A DNA stretch of 64,000 nucleotides. Origin: Kibdelosporangium persicum (lineage in GTDB: Bacteria; Actinomycetota; Actinomycetes; Mycobacteriales; Pseudonocardiaceae). The position numbers and the translations under genes are program-made. The notes below the pieces were generated by a model that had not been told where the DNA came from, made no database searches, and saw only the letters and a program-made list of their open reading frames with translations. The stretch lies in NCBI RefSeq assembly GCF_013280595.1, contig NZ_JAAATY010000004.1:37819-101818 (forward strand), in the 5' to 3' direction. Below, in pieces: positions 46,060 through 55,929 of this stretch (position 1 is the first letter of the stretch; every line of letters begins with the position of its first letter).

Positions 46060-46176
46060 AACGCGGTTCCCCCCACTGGAACCGGTCCGAATCTACCGCA
46101 CGAATGGGGGTATGGGAATTACGAAGCGAAACGGGATCTTGGTCGAATTACTCCGATTGTGACGTAATTGATCGGG

Positions 46177-47622
46177 TCAGAGGCTAACGTTTGTCAGGAC
46201 CGTTATCCGCTCCTCGGTCAGGTCGATCATCGCTGATCGGACGCCCTCCCGGCCGTAGCCCGACCCCTTCACGCCGCCATAGGGCATCTGGTCTGCGCGA
46301 AATGACGGAACGTCACCGATGATGACGCCGCCGACTTCCAGTTCGGCGCCCGCGCGTGTCGCGGTCGGCAGATCGCGGGTGAAGACGCCGGCCTGGAGTC
46401 CGTAGGCCGAGGAATTCACCCGATCGAGTGCCTCGTCGTTACCGTCCACAATCGACACGGCGAGCACCGGCCCGAAGACCTCCTCGGCCCAGACCTTGCT
46501 GTCCTCCGGCACGTCCAGCAGCACGGTCGGCTCCACGAGCGTCCCCTCGCGACGCCCGCCGGTGAGCAGTTTCGCGCCACGGGAGGTCGCTTCCTCGATC
46601 CAGGACTCGATCCGGGCCGCGGCCGCGTCGTCGACCACGGGGCCGACCTCGACCTCGGGATCGTGCGGGTCGCCGTTGCGCAGCGCGCGGACCGCGTCGA
46701 CGAGCTTGCCGATGAACTCGTCGGCGATCGTGCGGTCGACGAGCACCCGCTGGACCGCGATGCACGACTGCCCCGCCTGGTAGTTGCCGAACGTGGCGAT
46801 GCGGCCGGCCGCGAAGTCGAGGTCCGGCCAGTCCGCGCACACCACGGCCGCCGCGTTGCCGCCCAGTTCGAGCACGAAGTGCTTGCGGGGCGCGGCGTCC
46901 ATCAGCGACCAGCCGACCGGGCCGGAGCCGGTGAACGACACCACCGGCAGCCGCTCGTCACGCACCAGCGCCGCGGTCGCCTCATTGCCCACCGGCAGCA
47001 CCGAGAACGCGCCCTCCGGCAGATCCGTCTCCGCGAGCAGTTCGCCGAGCACCAGAGAGGACAGCGGGGTCCGCGGCGCGGGTTTGATCAGGATCGGCGC
47101 GCCGACCGCGAGCGACGGAGCGACCTTGTGCGCGACCAGGTTGAGCGGGAAGTTGAACGGCGCGATGCCCAGCACCGGTCCGCGCGGGAACCGGCGGACC
47201 AGGGCGACCCGGCCCGCCGCGGCCGGTTCGGTGTCCAGCCGCTGGATCTCACCGCCGAACCGGCGGGCCTCCTCAGCGGCGACCCGGAACGTCGAGACCG
47301 CCCTGTGGACCTCGATCTCGGCCCATTTCAACGGCTTGCCGTTCTCCGCGGTGATCAGCTCGGCGAGCTCCTCGGCCTGTGCGGCGAGTCCACGTGAGAC
47401 GTGTTCGAGCGCGTCGGCCCGGACGTGGGCCGGTGTGCGCCGCAACTCCGTCGCGACGGCAGCGGCGGCCGTGACGGCACGCTCGATCTGCTCGGCGCCC
47501 GGGACCGCGACCGTGGCCACCTCGGAACCGTCGAACGGGTGAAGCACCGTCAGTGCTTCCACGCCCTGTTCCGGGCGTCCCGCGATCCAACAGGGCCTAG
47601 GTGTGGGCGTGTAGGCATCCAT
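46177..47622 (-). CDS. Aldehyde dehydrogenase family protein
   Basis: A protein of about 481 residues from ATG 47622. NAD(P)-binding GSGPVGW (the FTGSGPVG turn), the general-base Glu in FVLELGGN, and the nucleophilic Cys in YQAGQSCIAVQRV are all present; FGPVLAV near the C-terminus is typical. It lacks a clear substrate signature; the closest style is succinate-semialdehyde/glyceraldehyde-3-phosphate non-phosphorylating ALDHs (ENGKPLKWAEIEV, PRGPVLGIAPFNFPLNL). It is monocistronic, between the small repeat gene and divergent guaA. Confidence 0.92.
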   Translation of the reverse strand: MDAYTPTPRPCWIAGRPEQGVEALTVLHPFDGSEVATVAVPGAEQIERAVTAAAAVATELRRTPAHVRADALEHVSRGLAAQAEELAELITAENGKPLKWAEIEVHRAVSTFRVAAEEARRFGGEIQRLDTEPAAAGRVALVRRFPRGPVLGIAPFNFPLNLVAHKVAPSLAVGAPILIKPAPRTPLSSLVLGELLAETDLPEGAFSVLPVGNEATAALVRDERLPVVSFTGSGPVGWSLMDAAPRKHFVLELGGNAAAVVCADWPDLDFAAGRIATFGNYQAGQSCIAVQRVLVDRTIADEFIGKLVDAVRALRNGDPHDPEVEVGPVVDDAAAARIESWIEEATSRGAKLLTGGRREGTLVEPTVLLDVPEDSKVWAEEVFGPVLAVSIVDGNDEALDRVNSSAYGLQAGVFTRDLPTATRAGAELEVGGVIIGDVPSFRADQMPYGGVKGSGYGREGVRSAMIDLTEERITVLTNVSL

Positions 47623-47852
47623 GGCGTCCAACGTAGTCACTCCACTGAGTATGCGTTCAAGCACACTGCGCCATTGCGGGCGTCAGAGCCGTCGTTCCAC
47701 GCGGCCGACACCACGCAGTGCCTGCTCGCCGCCGTAGTTGGGGCGCGAACGACCAACGCGACCAAGCCCACGGGTGAACCTCTTCACCCGCCAGGCCCGT
47801 CGCCAGCGGCGCCTGCGATGCTTGACCTGCGTCATCCGAGAGGAGCTATGCA

Positions 47853-49406
<1,554 letters not shown>

Positions 49407-49410
49407 CCCC

Positions 49411-49456
49411 CTCGTGAGTGTTTATCGGCGTTCTAACCCTGATAAACACTCACGAG
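49411..49456 (-). repeat. Interspersed palindrome, copy 5 (reverse orientation)
   Basis: Arms 49411-49432 and 49435-49456 with central CT on the plus strand, so the GGGTTAGAAC core is on the minus strand, opposite to copies 1-4. It starts 4 bp after the guaA stop and ends 12 bp before the trypsin stop, between converging genes. Confidence 0.85.
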
Positions 49457-49468
49457 GGTTTACCTGGG

Positions 49469-50224
49469 TCAACCACCGGAGTTGGTGCGGATCCAGCTGG
49501 CCAGCGCCGAGGTGTCGACGTAGATCGACGGGCCGGTGGCGCAGGTCGAGCTGCCGTTGCCGGCCCGGCTGGTCGCGCCGATCAGCTGCCACACGCCGTT
49601 GACGCGCTTGACCTGCGGGCCACCCGAGTCGCCGTAGCAGGCACCCGCGTTGCCACCCGGGTTGTTGGTGCAGATCTCGGTCGCGCCCCGGATACCCAGG
49701 CACCGGCTGTCGGCCACGATCGAGGTGTCCAGCTCCTGCAGGCCGATCGGCGCGCCACAGCCACCACGGACGGGGCACGTCTGGCCCCAGCCGATGATCC
49801 GGGTCGCGGTGCCCACCGCGCCCGACTCGGCCGCGAGGGCGATCGGCGCCTGCGGCACCGAACTCGCCAGCTGCAGCACGGCGAGGTCGGCCGACGGGTG
49901 CGCGATCCGGCGCGACACACGCGCGACGGAACCACCACTGGTGCGGTTGGTGGTGCCGACGCGCACCTGGTACGGCGTCCCGCAGTGGGCCGCGGTCACC
50001 ACCCAGTTCGGCTTGATCAGCGAGCCGCCACAGGAGTGGCCGCCTGAGCTGGACTGCAGGGAAACCATGAACGAATAGACTTCAGAGGCCGGGCGGCCGT
50101 TGACAATCATCGGTTCGACCACGCCTGTTGGCTCTTCCGCCTGAGCCGCCGCGGCTGGGATGACCAGACCGGCGAGCGCGACTCCAGCGGTGAACAGGCC
50201 GGCGAGCAGGGACCGTGCCTTCAT
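49469..50224 (-). CDS. Secreted trypsin-like serine protease (S1)
   Basis: A 251-residue exported protease with a signal peptide (residues about 1-29, AAAAQAEE), a short propeptide and mature start IVNGRPASEV. The catalytic triad is His in VTAAHCG, Asp in ADLAVLQL and Ser in CYGDSGGP; paired cysteines are present. The residue six before the Ser in the specificity pocket region (GGNAGACYGDSGG) does not show the Asp of true trypsins clearly, so specificity is uncertain. Strong AAAGGAGA site before ATG 50224. Convergent with guaA across palindrome copy 5. Confidence 0.9.
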   Translation of the reverse strand: MKARSLLAGLFTAGVALAGLVIPAAAAQAEEPTGVVEPMIVNGRPASEVYSFMVSLQSSSGGHSCGGSLIKPNWVVTAAHCGTPYQVRVGTTNRTSGGSVARVSRRIAHPSADLAVLQLASSVPQAPIALAAESGAVGTATRIIGWGQTCPVRGGCGAPIGLQELDTSIVADSRCLGIRGATEICTNNPGGNAGACYGDSGGPQVKRVNGVWQLIGATSRAGNGSSTCATGPSIYVDTSALASWIRTNSGG

Positions 50225-50332
50225 GGAGTTCTCCTTTTGTGGTCCCGGAAGGTGATCCGGGTCACGGAGAACCGTAGGAAAGGCCGTTACCGCACCGTAA
50301 CCGTCAGAAGTAGGGAAGAAATCCCAATTGCC

Positions 50333-51007
50333 TCAAACCAGACGGCGGTCCGAAGCCCAGCGCGACAACTCGTAGCGGTTCGACAGCTGGGTCTTGCGCA
50401 GCACGCTCGACACGTGTGTCTCCACCGTCTTGACCGAGATGAACAGCTCGGACGCGATCTCCTTGTACGCGTAACCACGCGCCAGCAACCGAAGCACGTC
50501 ACGCTCGCGCGGGGTCAGCAGGTCCAGTTCGGGGTCGCTGATCGGTGCCGAGCCCGGCCGGTCGGCGAACGCGTCCAGGACGAACCCGGCCAGCCGCGGC
50601 GAGAACACCGCGTCGCCCTCGGCCACCCGGACGACCGCCCGGACCAGTTCCTGGCTGGAGATCGTCTTGGTGACGTACCCGCGGGCCCCGGCCCTGATCA
50701 CCGTGATCACGTCTTCGGCCTGGTCGGAGACGGACAGCGCGAGGAACACCACGGCCGGGTGTGTCGGGCGGACCTGGCGCAGCACCTCGGCGCCGCCGCC
50801 GTCCGGCATGTGCACGTCCAGCAGCACCACGTCGGGCAGTTTCGCCGCGATCCCGGCGACCGCCTCGCCGACGGTGCCCGCCTCGCCGACGACCTCGATC
50901 TCGTCGGTGATCGAGTCCAGTTCGGTGCGCACGCCCGCGCGGAACAACGCGTGGTCGTCCACCAGGAAGACCCGCACCTTGCGGGTAGTGTCGGTCGTCT
51001 CGCTCAC
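50333..51007 (-). CDS. NarL/LuxR-type response regulator
   Basis: A 224-residue response regulator: receiver with acidic pair (FLVDDHALFRAG), phosphoacceptor Asp in VLLDVHMPDG and Lys in GYVTKTIS, then LuxR-type DNA-binding LTPRERDVLRLLARGYAYKEIASELFISVKTVETHVSSVLRK. GTG 51007 forms a GTGA overlap with the kinase stop, so kinase and regulator are coupled. It probably controls envelope-stress genes, including the adjacent PspC-type genes, by analogy of context. Confidence 0.93.
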   Translation of the reverse strand: MSETTDTTRKVRVFLVDDHALFRAGVRTELDSITDEIEVVGEAGTVGEAVAGIAAKLPDVVLLDVHMPDGGGAEVLRQVRPTHPAVVFLALSVSDQAEDVITVIRAGARGYVTKTISSQELVRAVVRVAEGDAVFSPRLAGFVLDAFADRPGSAPISDPELDLLTPRERDVLRLLARGYAYKEIASELFISVKTVETHVSSVLRKTQLSNRYELSRWASDRRLV

Positions 51008-52266
51008 GCCTTGGCCTCTCTCCCGGCATTGCGCGCCGAAGCGGTGCTCCTCGGCATCTCGAGGTGCACTTCGGTGCCTTCGCCGAGGGCGGTGCGAATC
51101 CGCACCGAACCCCCGTTGCGGTCCATCCTGCCCTTGATGGAGTCGGCGAGGCCATGCCGGTCGGCCGGAACGGTCGTCTCGTCGAAGCCCTTGCCGCGGT
51201 CGCGCACGAAGATGTTCACCCGATCCGGTTCCACCTCGGCGTACACGCTGACCTCGGCCACCCCGGCGTGCTTGGCGGCGTTCACGGTCGCCTCCCTGGT
51301 CGCCTGGACCAGCGCGGTCAGCTTCTCGTCCAGTTCGCAGTCGCCCACCACGACCTGCTGGACCTTGATCGCGAACGTGTCCTCGACCTCGCCGCACGCC
51401 ACCTCCACCGCCTCCGACAACGTGGTCGGCCCGCTGACCTGCTGGGTGGTAGGCCCGTCGCCGCGGCTGTAACCGGACGGCCCGTACAGCCAGGTACGCA
51501 GTTGACGTTCCTGACCACGGGCGAGCCGCAGCACCTCACGCGGCGTCTCGGCCTGCTTCTGGATCAGCGCAAGCGTTTGCAACACGGAGTCGTGCAGGTG
51601 AGCCGCGATCTCGGCGCGTTCTTCGGTCCTGATCCGCTTGCGGCGCTCCTCGCCCAGGTCGCGGACCAGCCGCAGCCACCACGGCACCGTCACGGCCGCG
51701 ACGCCGAGCAGCACGGCCAGCACCGACGCGACGACGAACTCAGGCTGGTCGTAGTTGGTGACGGCCTGCAGCAAGAACGCCACGACACCCGAGATGACCA
51801 GCGCGATACCGGACAACGTGCGCACGAACGCGCCACGCTCACCCTTACGGCGTTCGTCCGCCTCACGCCAGACGATCGCGGCGCCGATCACCGCCAACGC
51901 CAGCGCGGCTCCCGCCCAGCCGTTGAACGTGCCGGTCAGGGTGCCACCGGCCAGCGCGACGCCGACCCCCAACGCGATCAGGCCGATCGCCTGCTGGCGC
52001 TCCTTCGGCGAGATCGGCGTGGCCTCCGCGTCCGCGTCCTGCTGCGGCACGAACGCCCACAACAGGCCGTACACGATCACACCGACGCCACCCGCCGCGG
52101 CCAGCGCGGCGAACGCCAGCCGTACCCAGAGCACGTCGACACCGAGATGATCGGCGAGGCCACCGGCGATGCCCGCGATCGTCCGCCCGGAGCGCCGCCG
52201 GTACATCCGGTTGAACTCCGGGCCCGTCGTCAGGGCACTGGTATCCCGCCTGAGCTGCAAACCCAC
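51004..52266 (-). CDS. Sensor histidine kinase with PspC domain
   Basis: About 420 residues from GTG 52266 (start uncertain). The N-terminus is a PspC domain (MYRRRSGRTIAGIAGGLADHLGVDVLWVRLAFA), followed by about four more membrane helices and a HisKA_3-type kinase: the phosphorylated His is in AEIAAHLHDSVLQTLALIQ, and the ATP domain has ATREATVNAAKHAG and DRGKGFD. It pairs with the overlapping response regulator. A second PspC gene is divergent, so this looks like an envelope-stress two-component system in which the PspC domain is the sensor. Confidence 0.9.
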   Translation of the reverse strand: MGLQLRRDTSALTTGPEFNRMYRRRSGRTIAGIAGGLADHLGVDVLWVRLAFAALAAAGGVGVIVYGLLWAFVPQQDADAEATPISPKERQQAIGLIALGVGVALAGGTLTGTFNGWAGAALALAVIGAAIVWREADERRKGERGAFVRTLSGIALVISGVVAFLLQAVTNYDQPEFVVASVLAVLLGVAAVTVPWWLRLVRDLGEERRKRIRTEERAEIAAHLHDSVLQTLALIQKQAETPREVLRLARGQERQLRTWLYGPSGYSRGDGPTTQQVSGPTTLSEAVEVACGEVEDTFAIKVQQVVVGDCELDEKLTALVQATREATVNAAKHAGVAEVSVYAEVEPDRVNIFVRDRGKGFDETTVPADRHGLADSIKGRMDRNGGSVRIRTALGEGTEVHLEMPRSTASARNAGREAKA

Positions 52267-52377
52267 ACGAGAATGGTCACACGTACGCGTGAACAGGTCA
52301 TCAGGGAAGGACCCGGGGACAAGCTCAGGGGCGGTCCCTGATGTGCCAGATGGCCTGGTCGGCTCATCCTTGTCACT

Positions 52378-53646
52378 GTGAGTGGAGCGCAGCGACAGCA
52401 GAACCATCCGTTGGCCGGGGCGGAGGACACGCTGAAGGACTTCTGGGTCACCCGGCCGAGGCGGCCGCGGCGTGGCCGGAAGATCGCGGGCGTCGCGGCT
52501 GGCATCGCCAACCGCTACCAGATCGACCCGATCCTCGTGCGGGTCCTGCTGGTCGTCTCCGCCATCGTCGGCGGCGCCGGTCTGATGGTGTACGTGGCGG
52601 GCTGGCTGTTCTTCCCCGAGGAGAACGACGAGGAAGCGCCGCTGCCCGCGCTGATCGGCCGTGGCCGCAGCAGTACCGGGTGGTTCATCACGCTGGTGCT
52701 GTGCGCGGTGCTGTTCGGCGTCTCACTCTGGACCTTCAACGGCAACGGCGGTGAGGGGATCGTCGGCCTCGCCCTGCTGCTCGGGGCCATGTTCCTGCTG
52801 CACCGCAGCCGGGCGTCACTCGCGCCGTCGACCCCGCCGCCCGCCGCCCCGCAGCCGACGATGCCCCTGGGGATGGACATGAACGCGCCGACGACCGAGC
52901 AACCGGTGCCGCCACAGCCCGAGCAGCGGACCAGCCCACCGGCGTGGGATCCGCTCGGTGCGGCACCTTTCGCGTGGGACCTGCCGGACCCGGCGCCTGC
53001 CAAGGTCGAGCCGGAGCCGCCCGCTCCGCGGCGTAGGCGATCCGCGATCGGCGGGATCACCCTGGGCGCGGCACTCGCTGTCGGTGGAGCGTGTGCGCTG
53101 GCAGCGCCGTACGCCGCCTGGCTGACGCCAGGACACATCATCGGCATCGTGCTCGCCATCGTGGGCCTCGGCATGGTCGGCGGCTCGCTGATGGGCGGTG
53201 GCCGTGGCCTGATCGGCCTCGCGGTTCCGTTGGCGCTGGCCGGCTTCGTGTTCACCACGACCGTGCGCAGCGACGGCTGGGTCGACCAACGGCAGGAGTG
53301 GGGCAGCGTCGCGTTCCGGCCGACGTCCGTGGCCGCGGTCCAACCTGGGTACAGCGTCGGCGGCGGCACGGTCGACCTCGACCTGACAGCCCTGCCGAAC
53401 ACCGGCACGGTCCACACATCGGTCCACGTGGGCCTGGGCACCGTGTCGGTGCTCGTGCCCGAGAACGCGGACGTCGAGGTCACGTGCGAGGCGTCGCTCG
53501 GTTCGGTCGACTGCCTCGGCTACGAGCAGAACGCGACGGACGCGCATGTCAGCACGGTCGACAACGGCACCGACGGCGCCGGCGGCCTCAAGATCTACTT
53601 GGACGCCCGGGTGAACTCCGGGGACGTGGAGGTGCGCCGTGGCTGA
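52378..53646 (+). CDS. PspC-domain membrane protein with LiaF-like C-terminus
   Basis: A 422-residue protein. PspC domain at residues about 30-85 (RRPRRGRKIAGVAAGIANRYQIDPILVRVLLV), membrane helices, a Pro-rich cytoplasmic linker (about 150-215), more helices, and a C-terminal beta-rich domain (about 305-422: GGGTVDLDLTAL, VHVGLGTVSVLVPENADVEVTCEASLGSV) like LiaF/toast-rack or DUF2154-type domains. It probably senses envelope perturbation together with the divergent PspC kinase. GTG 52378. Overlaps the next small gene by 8 bp. Confidence 0.88.
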   Translation: MSGAQRQQNHPLAGAEDTLKDFWVTRPRRPRRGRKIAGVAAGIANRYQIDPILVRVLLVVSAIVGGAGLMVYVAGWLFFPEENDEEAPLPALIGRGRSSTGWFITLVLCAVLFGVSLWTFNGNGGEGIVGLALLLGAMFLLHRSRASLAPSTPPPAAPQPTMPLGMDMNAPTTEQPVPPQPEQRTSPPAWDPLGAAPFAWDLPDPAPAKVEPEPPAPRRRRSAIGGITLGAALAVGGACALAAPYAAWLTPGHIIGIVLAIVGLGMVGGSLMGGGRGLIGLAVPLALAGFVFTTTVRSDGWVDQRQEWGSVAFRPTSVAAVQPGYSVGGGTVDLDLTALPNTGTVHTSVHVGLGTVSVLVPENADVEVTCEASLGSVDCLGYEQNATDAHVSTVDNGTDGAGGLKIYLDARVNSGDVEVRRG

Positions 53647-53866
53647 CAACACGGAGAACACAGCCAACGAGAACGCGACCGAGCGCAGGCGGCCGGACCT
53701 GCTGACCTTGTTCGCCGGGATCGCGGCGCTGGTGGTGGCGGCCTACGTGCTGACCGACGGCCAGACCTGGCTCCCGTCGTTCGACCCGCGCTGGCTGCTC
53801 GCCGGCGGTGCGGTCCTGGTCGGTCTGCTGCTACTCGGCAGTTCGGTCCGCCGCCGCAACCGGTGA
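53639..53866 (+). CDS. Small two-helix membrane protein
   Basis: A 75-residue protein with a charged Asn/Glu-rich head, two membrane helices (LLTLFAGIAALVVAAYVL and WLLAGGAVLVGLLLLG) and a basic tail RRRNR. It is coupled to the PspC gene (8-bp overlap) and probably belongs to the same envelope-stress unit. The end overlaps the convergent EamA gene by 36 bp. No named family. Confidence 0.75.
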   Translation: MADNTENTANENATERRRPDLLTLFAGIAALVVAAYVLTDGQTWLPSFDPRWLLAGGAVLVGLLLLGSSVRRRNR

Positions 53867-54784
53867 CGGTGCCGCCGCCACGGCCGGAACCACGAGTTCC
53901 GGCCGGGCGGCGGCTTTGGGCTGCCAGCGGGTCATACCCACCCCCAGCAGGACCACGACCATGCCGACCACCACTCGCACCGTGACCGGTTCACCCAGCA
54001 CGACGGCACCGAGCAGGACCGACACCACCGGCAGCAGGTAACCGACAGCCGTCGCGGCGACCGCGCCTTCGTCGGCGATCAGGCGGTAGTTCAGGGCGAA
54101 CGCGAGCCCGGTGCCGAAGACGCCGAGGACCACGATGGCGACAACGCCCATCGGGTGCCAAGAAATCGGCTCAAGGCCGTCGATCGGCAGCAACAACGTG
54201 CTCAGCCCGGCCGCGGTGACCAACTGAGCGGCTGACAACGCGATCGGCGCCGTGCCCTTGCCGGACAGTTTCAGGCCGATGTACGTGTAGCTGACGGCGT
54301 AGCTCGCCGCGGCGCCGAGGATCGCCAGCGCGCCCCAGCTGGTCAGGCCGCTCGTCTGCCACGGCGCGAAGATGAGCAGAGTCCCGGCGAAACCGACGAC
54401 CATGCCGAGCATGCGCAACGAGAACAGCTTGCGTTCCTGGCCGAGCAGCACACCGATCAGCAGGGCCCACAGCGGCGTGGTGGCGTTCAGCACACCCGCG
54501 ACGCCGGAGTCCACGGTCTGCTCGCCGAAGCCGAACAGGAAGAACGGCAACGCGTTGCCGAAGAACGCGGCGAACACCAGGTGAGCCCACACTTTGCGGT
54601 CCCGGGGCAGTCGCTGTCTGCCGGAGTAGCACAGCACGACGAGGACGGCCGCGCCCAGCAGGATTCGTCCGATCGCGATCTGGCCGGGCGACATGGACTG
54701 CAGCGCGAACTTGATCCACAAGAAGCTGGATCCCCACAGCAGAGCCAGAACGCCCATCCTGATCAGAGTGCCCCTGCTGCCCAC
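53831..54784 (-). CDS. EamA/DMT-family transporter
   Basis: A 317-residue, ten-helix drug/metabolite transporter with two EamA halves: ALLWGSSFLWIKFAL and RILLGAAVLVVLC in the first, WGALAILGAAASYAVSYTYIGLK and VAATAVGYLLPVVSVLLGAVVLGE in the second. It is divergent from a LysR gene, its likely regulator. GTG 54784 has GGGAG upstream. The substrate (amino acid or metabolite export) is unknown. Confidence 0.92.
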   Translation of the reverse strand: MGSRGTLIRMGVLALLWGSSFLWIKFALQSMSPGQIAIGRILLGAAVLVVLCYSGRQRLPRDRKVWAHLVFAAFFGNALPFFLFGFGEQTVDSGVAGVLNATTPLWALLIGVLLGQERKLFSLRMLGMVVGFAGTLLIFAPWQTSGLTSWGALAILGAAASYAVSYTYIGLKLSGKGTAPIALSAAQLVTAAGLSTLLLPIDGLEPISWHPMGVVAIVVLGVFGTGLAFALNYRLIADEGAVAATAVGYLLPVVSVLLGAVVLGEPVTVRVVVGMVVVLLGVGMTRWQPKAAARPELVVPAVAAAPSPVAAADRTAE

Positions 54785-54853
54785 CGGTGATCTCCCATCG
54801 TCGAACCCGCCCCAACGATGCCCCCGCTAACTACGCAGAACAAGTGAATATAA

Positions 54854-54875
54854 GTGCATGCACCCTTTAGTAAAG
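54854..54875. promoter_or_regulatory. Adjacent palindromes between eamA and lysR
   Basis: GTGCATGCAC (54854-54863) and CTTTAGTAAAG (54865-54875) are two perfect palindromes in an AT-rich divergent promoter region just before the LysR start (54891). They fit LysR-type binding sites controlling the eamA gene and autoregulation; which one is bound is not known. Confidence 0.55.
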
Positions 54876-54890
54876 CTGTAAGATCGGGCC

Positions 54891-55796
54891 ATGCTCGACG
54901 TACGCCGGATGCAGCTGCTCAGAGCGGTCGTGACCAGCGGATCGGTCACCTCCGCGGCCAGCAACCTGGGCTACACGCCCTCCGCGATCAGCCAGCAACT
55001 GGCTGTCCTGGAGAAGGAAGCCGGAGTGGCCCTGCTGGAACGCGTCGGCCGCGGCATCCGGGCGACCGCGGCAGGGCGGCTGCTGACCGAGCACGCCGCG
55101 ATCATCAGCAAGAACCTGTCCGACGCCGAGAGCGCCTTGCGTGACCTCAAGGAAGGCAAGACCGGGCAGCTGTCGATCAGGTACTTCTCGACCGCGGGCG
55201 TGGCACTCGTCCCGCCGGCGATGGCCCAGTTGCGCAAGCACCACCCAGGCCTGCAGATCGACCTGAAGCTGATCGACCCGGAAGACCCGTTGCCGGAAGT
55301 CGAAGAAGGCCGCGCGGACGTGGCGATCGTGGTGTTCCCCCGGATGAACCCGCCGCGCCGCGGAGTGCAGCTGATCCACCTGATGCACGACCCGCTGCGG
55401 GCAGTCCTGCCGCGTGGGCACAGGCTGGCCGGCAAACGCTTCGTGGACCTCACGGACTTGGCGGAAGAGCCTTGGGTGAGCACGGAATTCGTGCCGGGCC
55501 CGTGTGCGGACCTGTTCATGAACGCCTGCGCCGCGGCTGGTTTCACACCCAACGTCGCCGTGGAGTCGGAGGATTACACGACCTCACAAGGGTTTGTGGC
55601 GGCGGGCCTCGGCGTGGCCCTGATTCCCAAGCTGGGCCTGGACACCACGCACTTCGGCGTCGTCGCCAAGCGCGTCCGCCGGCCCGAGCCGACCAGGGAG
55701 ATCTACGCCGCGATCCGCGAGACCAGCGCGGACAATCCCGCTGTACAAGCGTTTCTCGCGGCTTTGAGCGACGTGGCCAAGCGGATCGCCACCTAG
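54891..55796 (+). CDS. LysR family transcriptional regulator
   Basis: A 301-residue LysR protein. HTH: MQLLRAVVTSGSVTSAASNLGYTPSAISQQLAVLEKEAG. The effector domain is complete (SIRYFSTAGVALVPPAM, then DVAIVVFP). Such regulators beside DMT exporters often control export of an amino acid or toxic metabolite; the divergent eamA gene is the likely target. Confidence 0.92.
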   Translation: MLDVRRMQLLRAVVTSGSVTSAASNLGYTPSAISQQLAVLEKEAGVALLERVGRGIRATAAGRLLTEHAAIISKNLSDAESALRDLKEGKTGQLSIRYFSTAGVALVPPAMAQLRKHHPGLQIDLKLIDPEDPLPEVEEGRADVAIVVFPRMNPPRRGVQLIHLMHDPLRAVLPRGHRLAGKRFVDLTDLAEEPWVSTEFVPGPCADLFMNACAAAGFTPNVAVESEDYTTSQGFVAAGLGVALIPKLGLDTTHFGVVAKRVRRPEPTREIYAAIRETSADNPAVQAFLAALSDVAKRIAT

Positions 55797-55929
55797 GAGC
55801 CGTTGCGGCACGGCTACTGCACGAGGCGGGTGGGTACTCTGGGACCGCGCCTTTTCGCGGACGGGACGCCCTCGGTCGATGGGTCGCGGGCACGCGGAGA
55901 GGTCGACGCCACGAGAGGGTGATCACGTC

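Noticed and set aside
47623..47852. Region before guaA examined for a purine riboswitch
   Set aside because: No aptamer-like conserved stems or motif could be recognised by eye.
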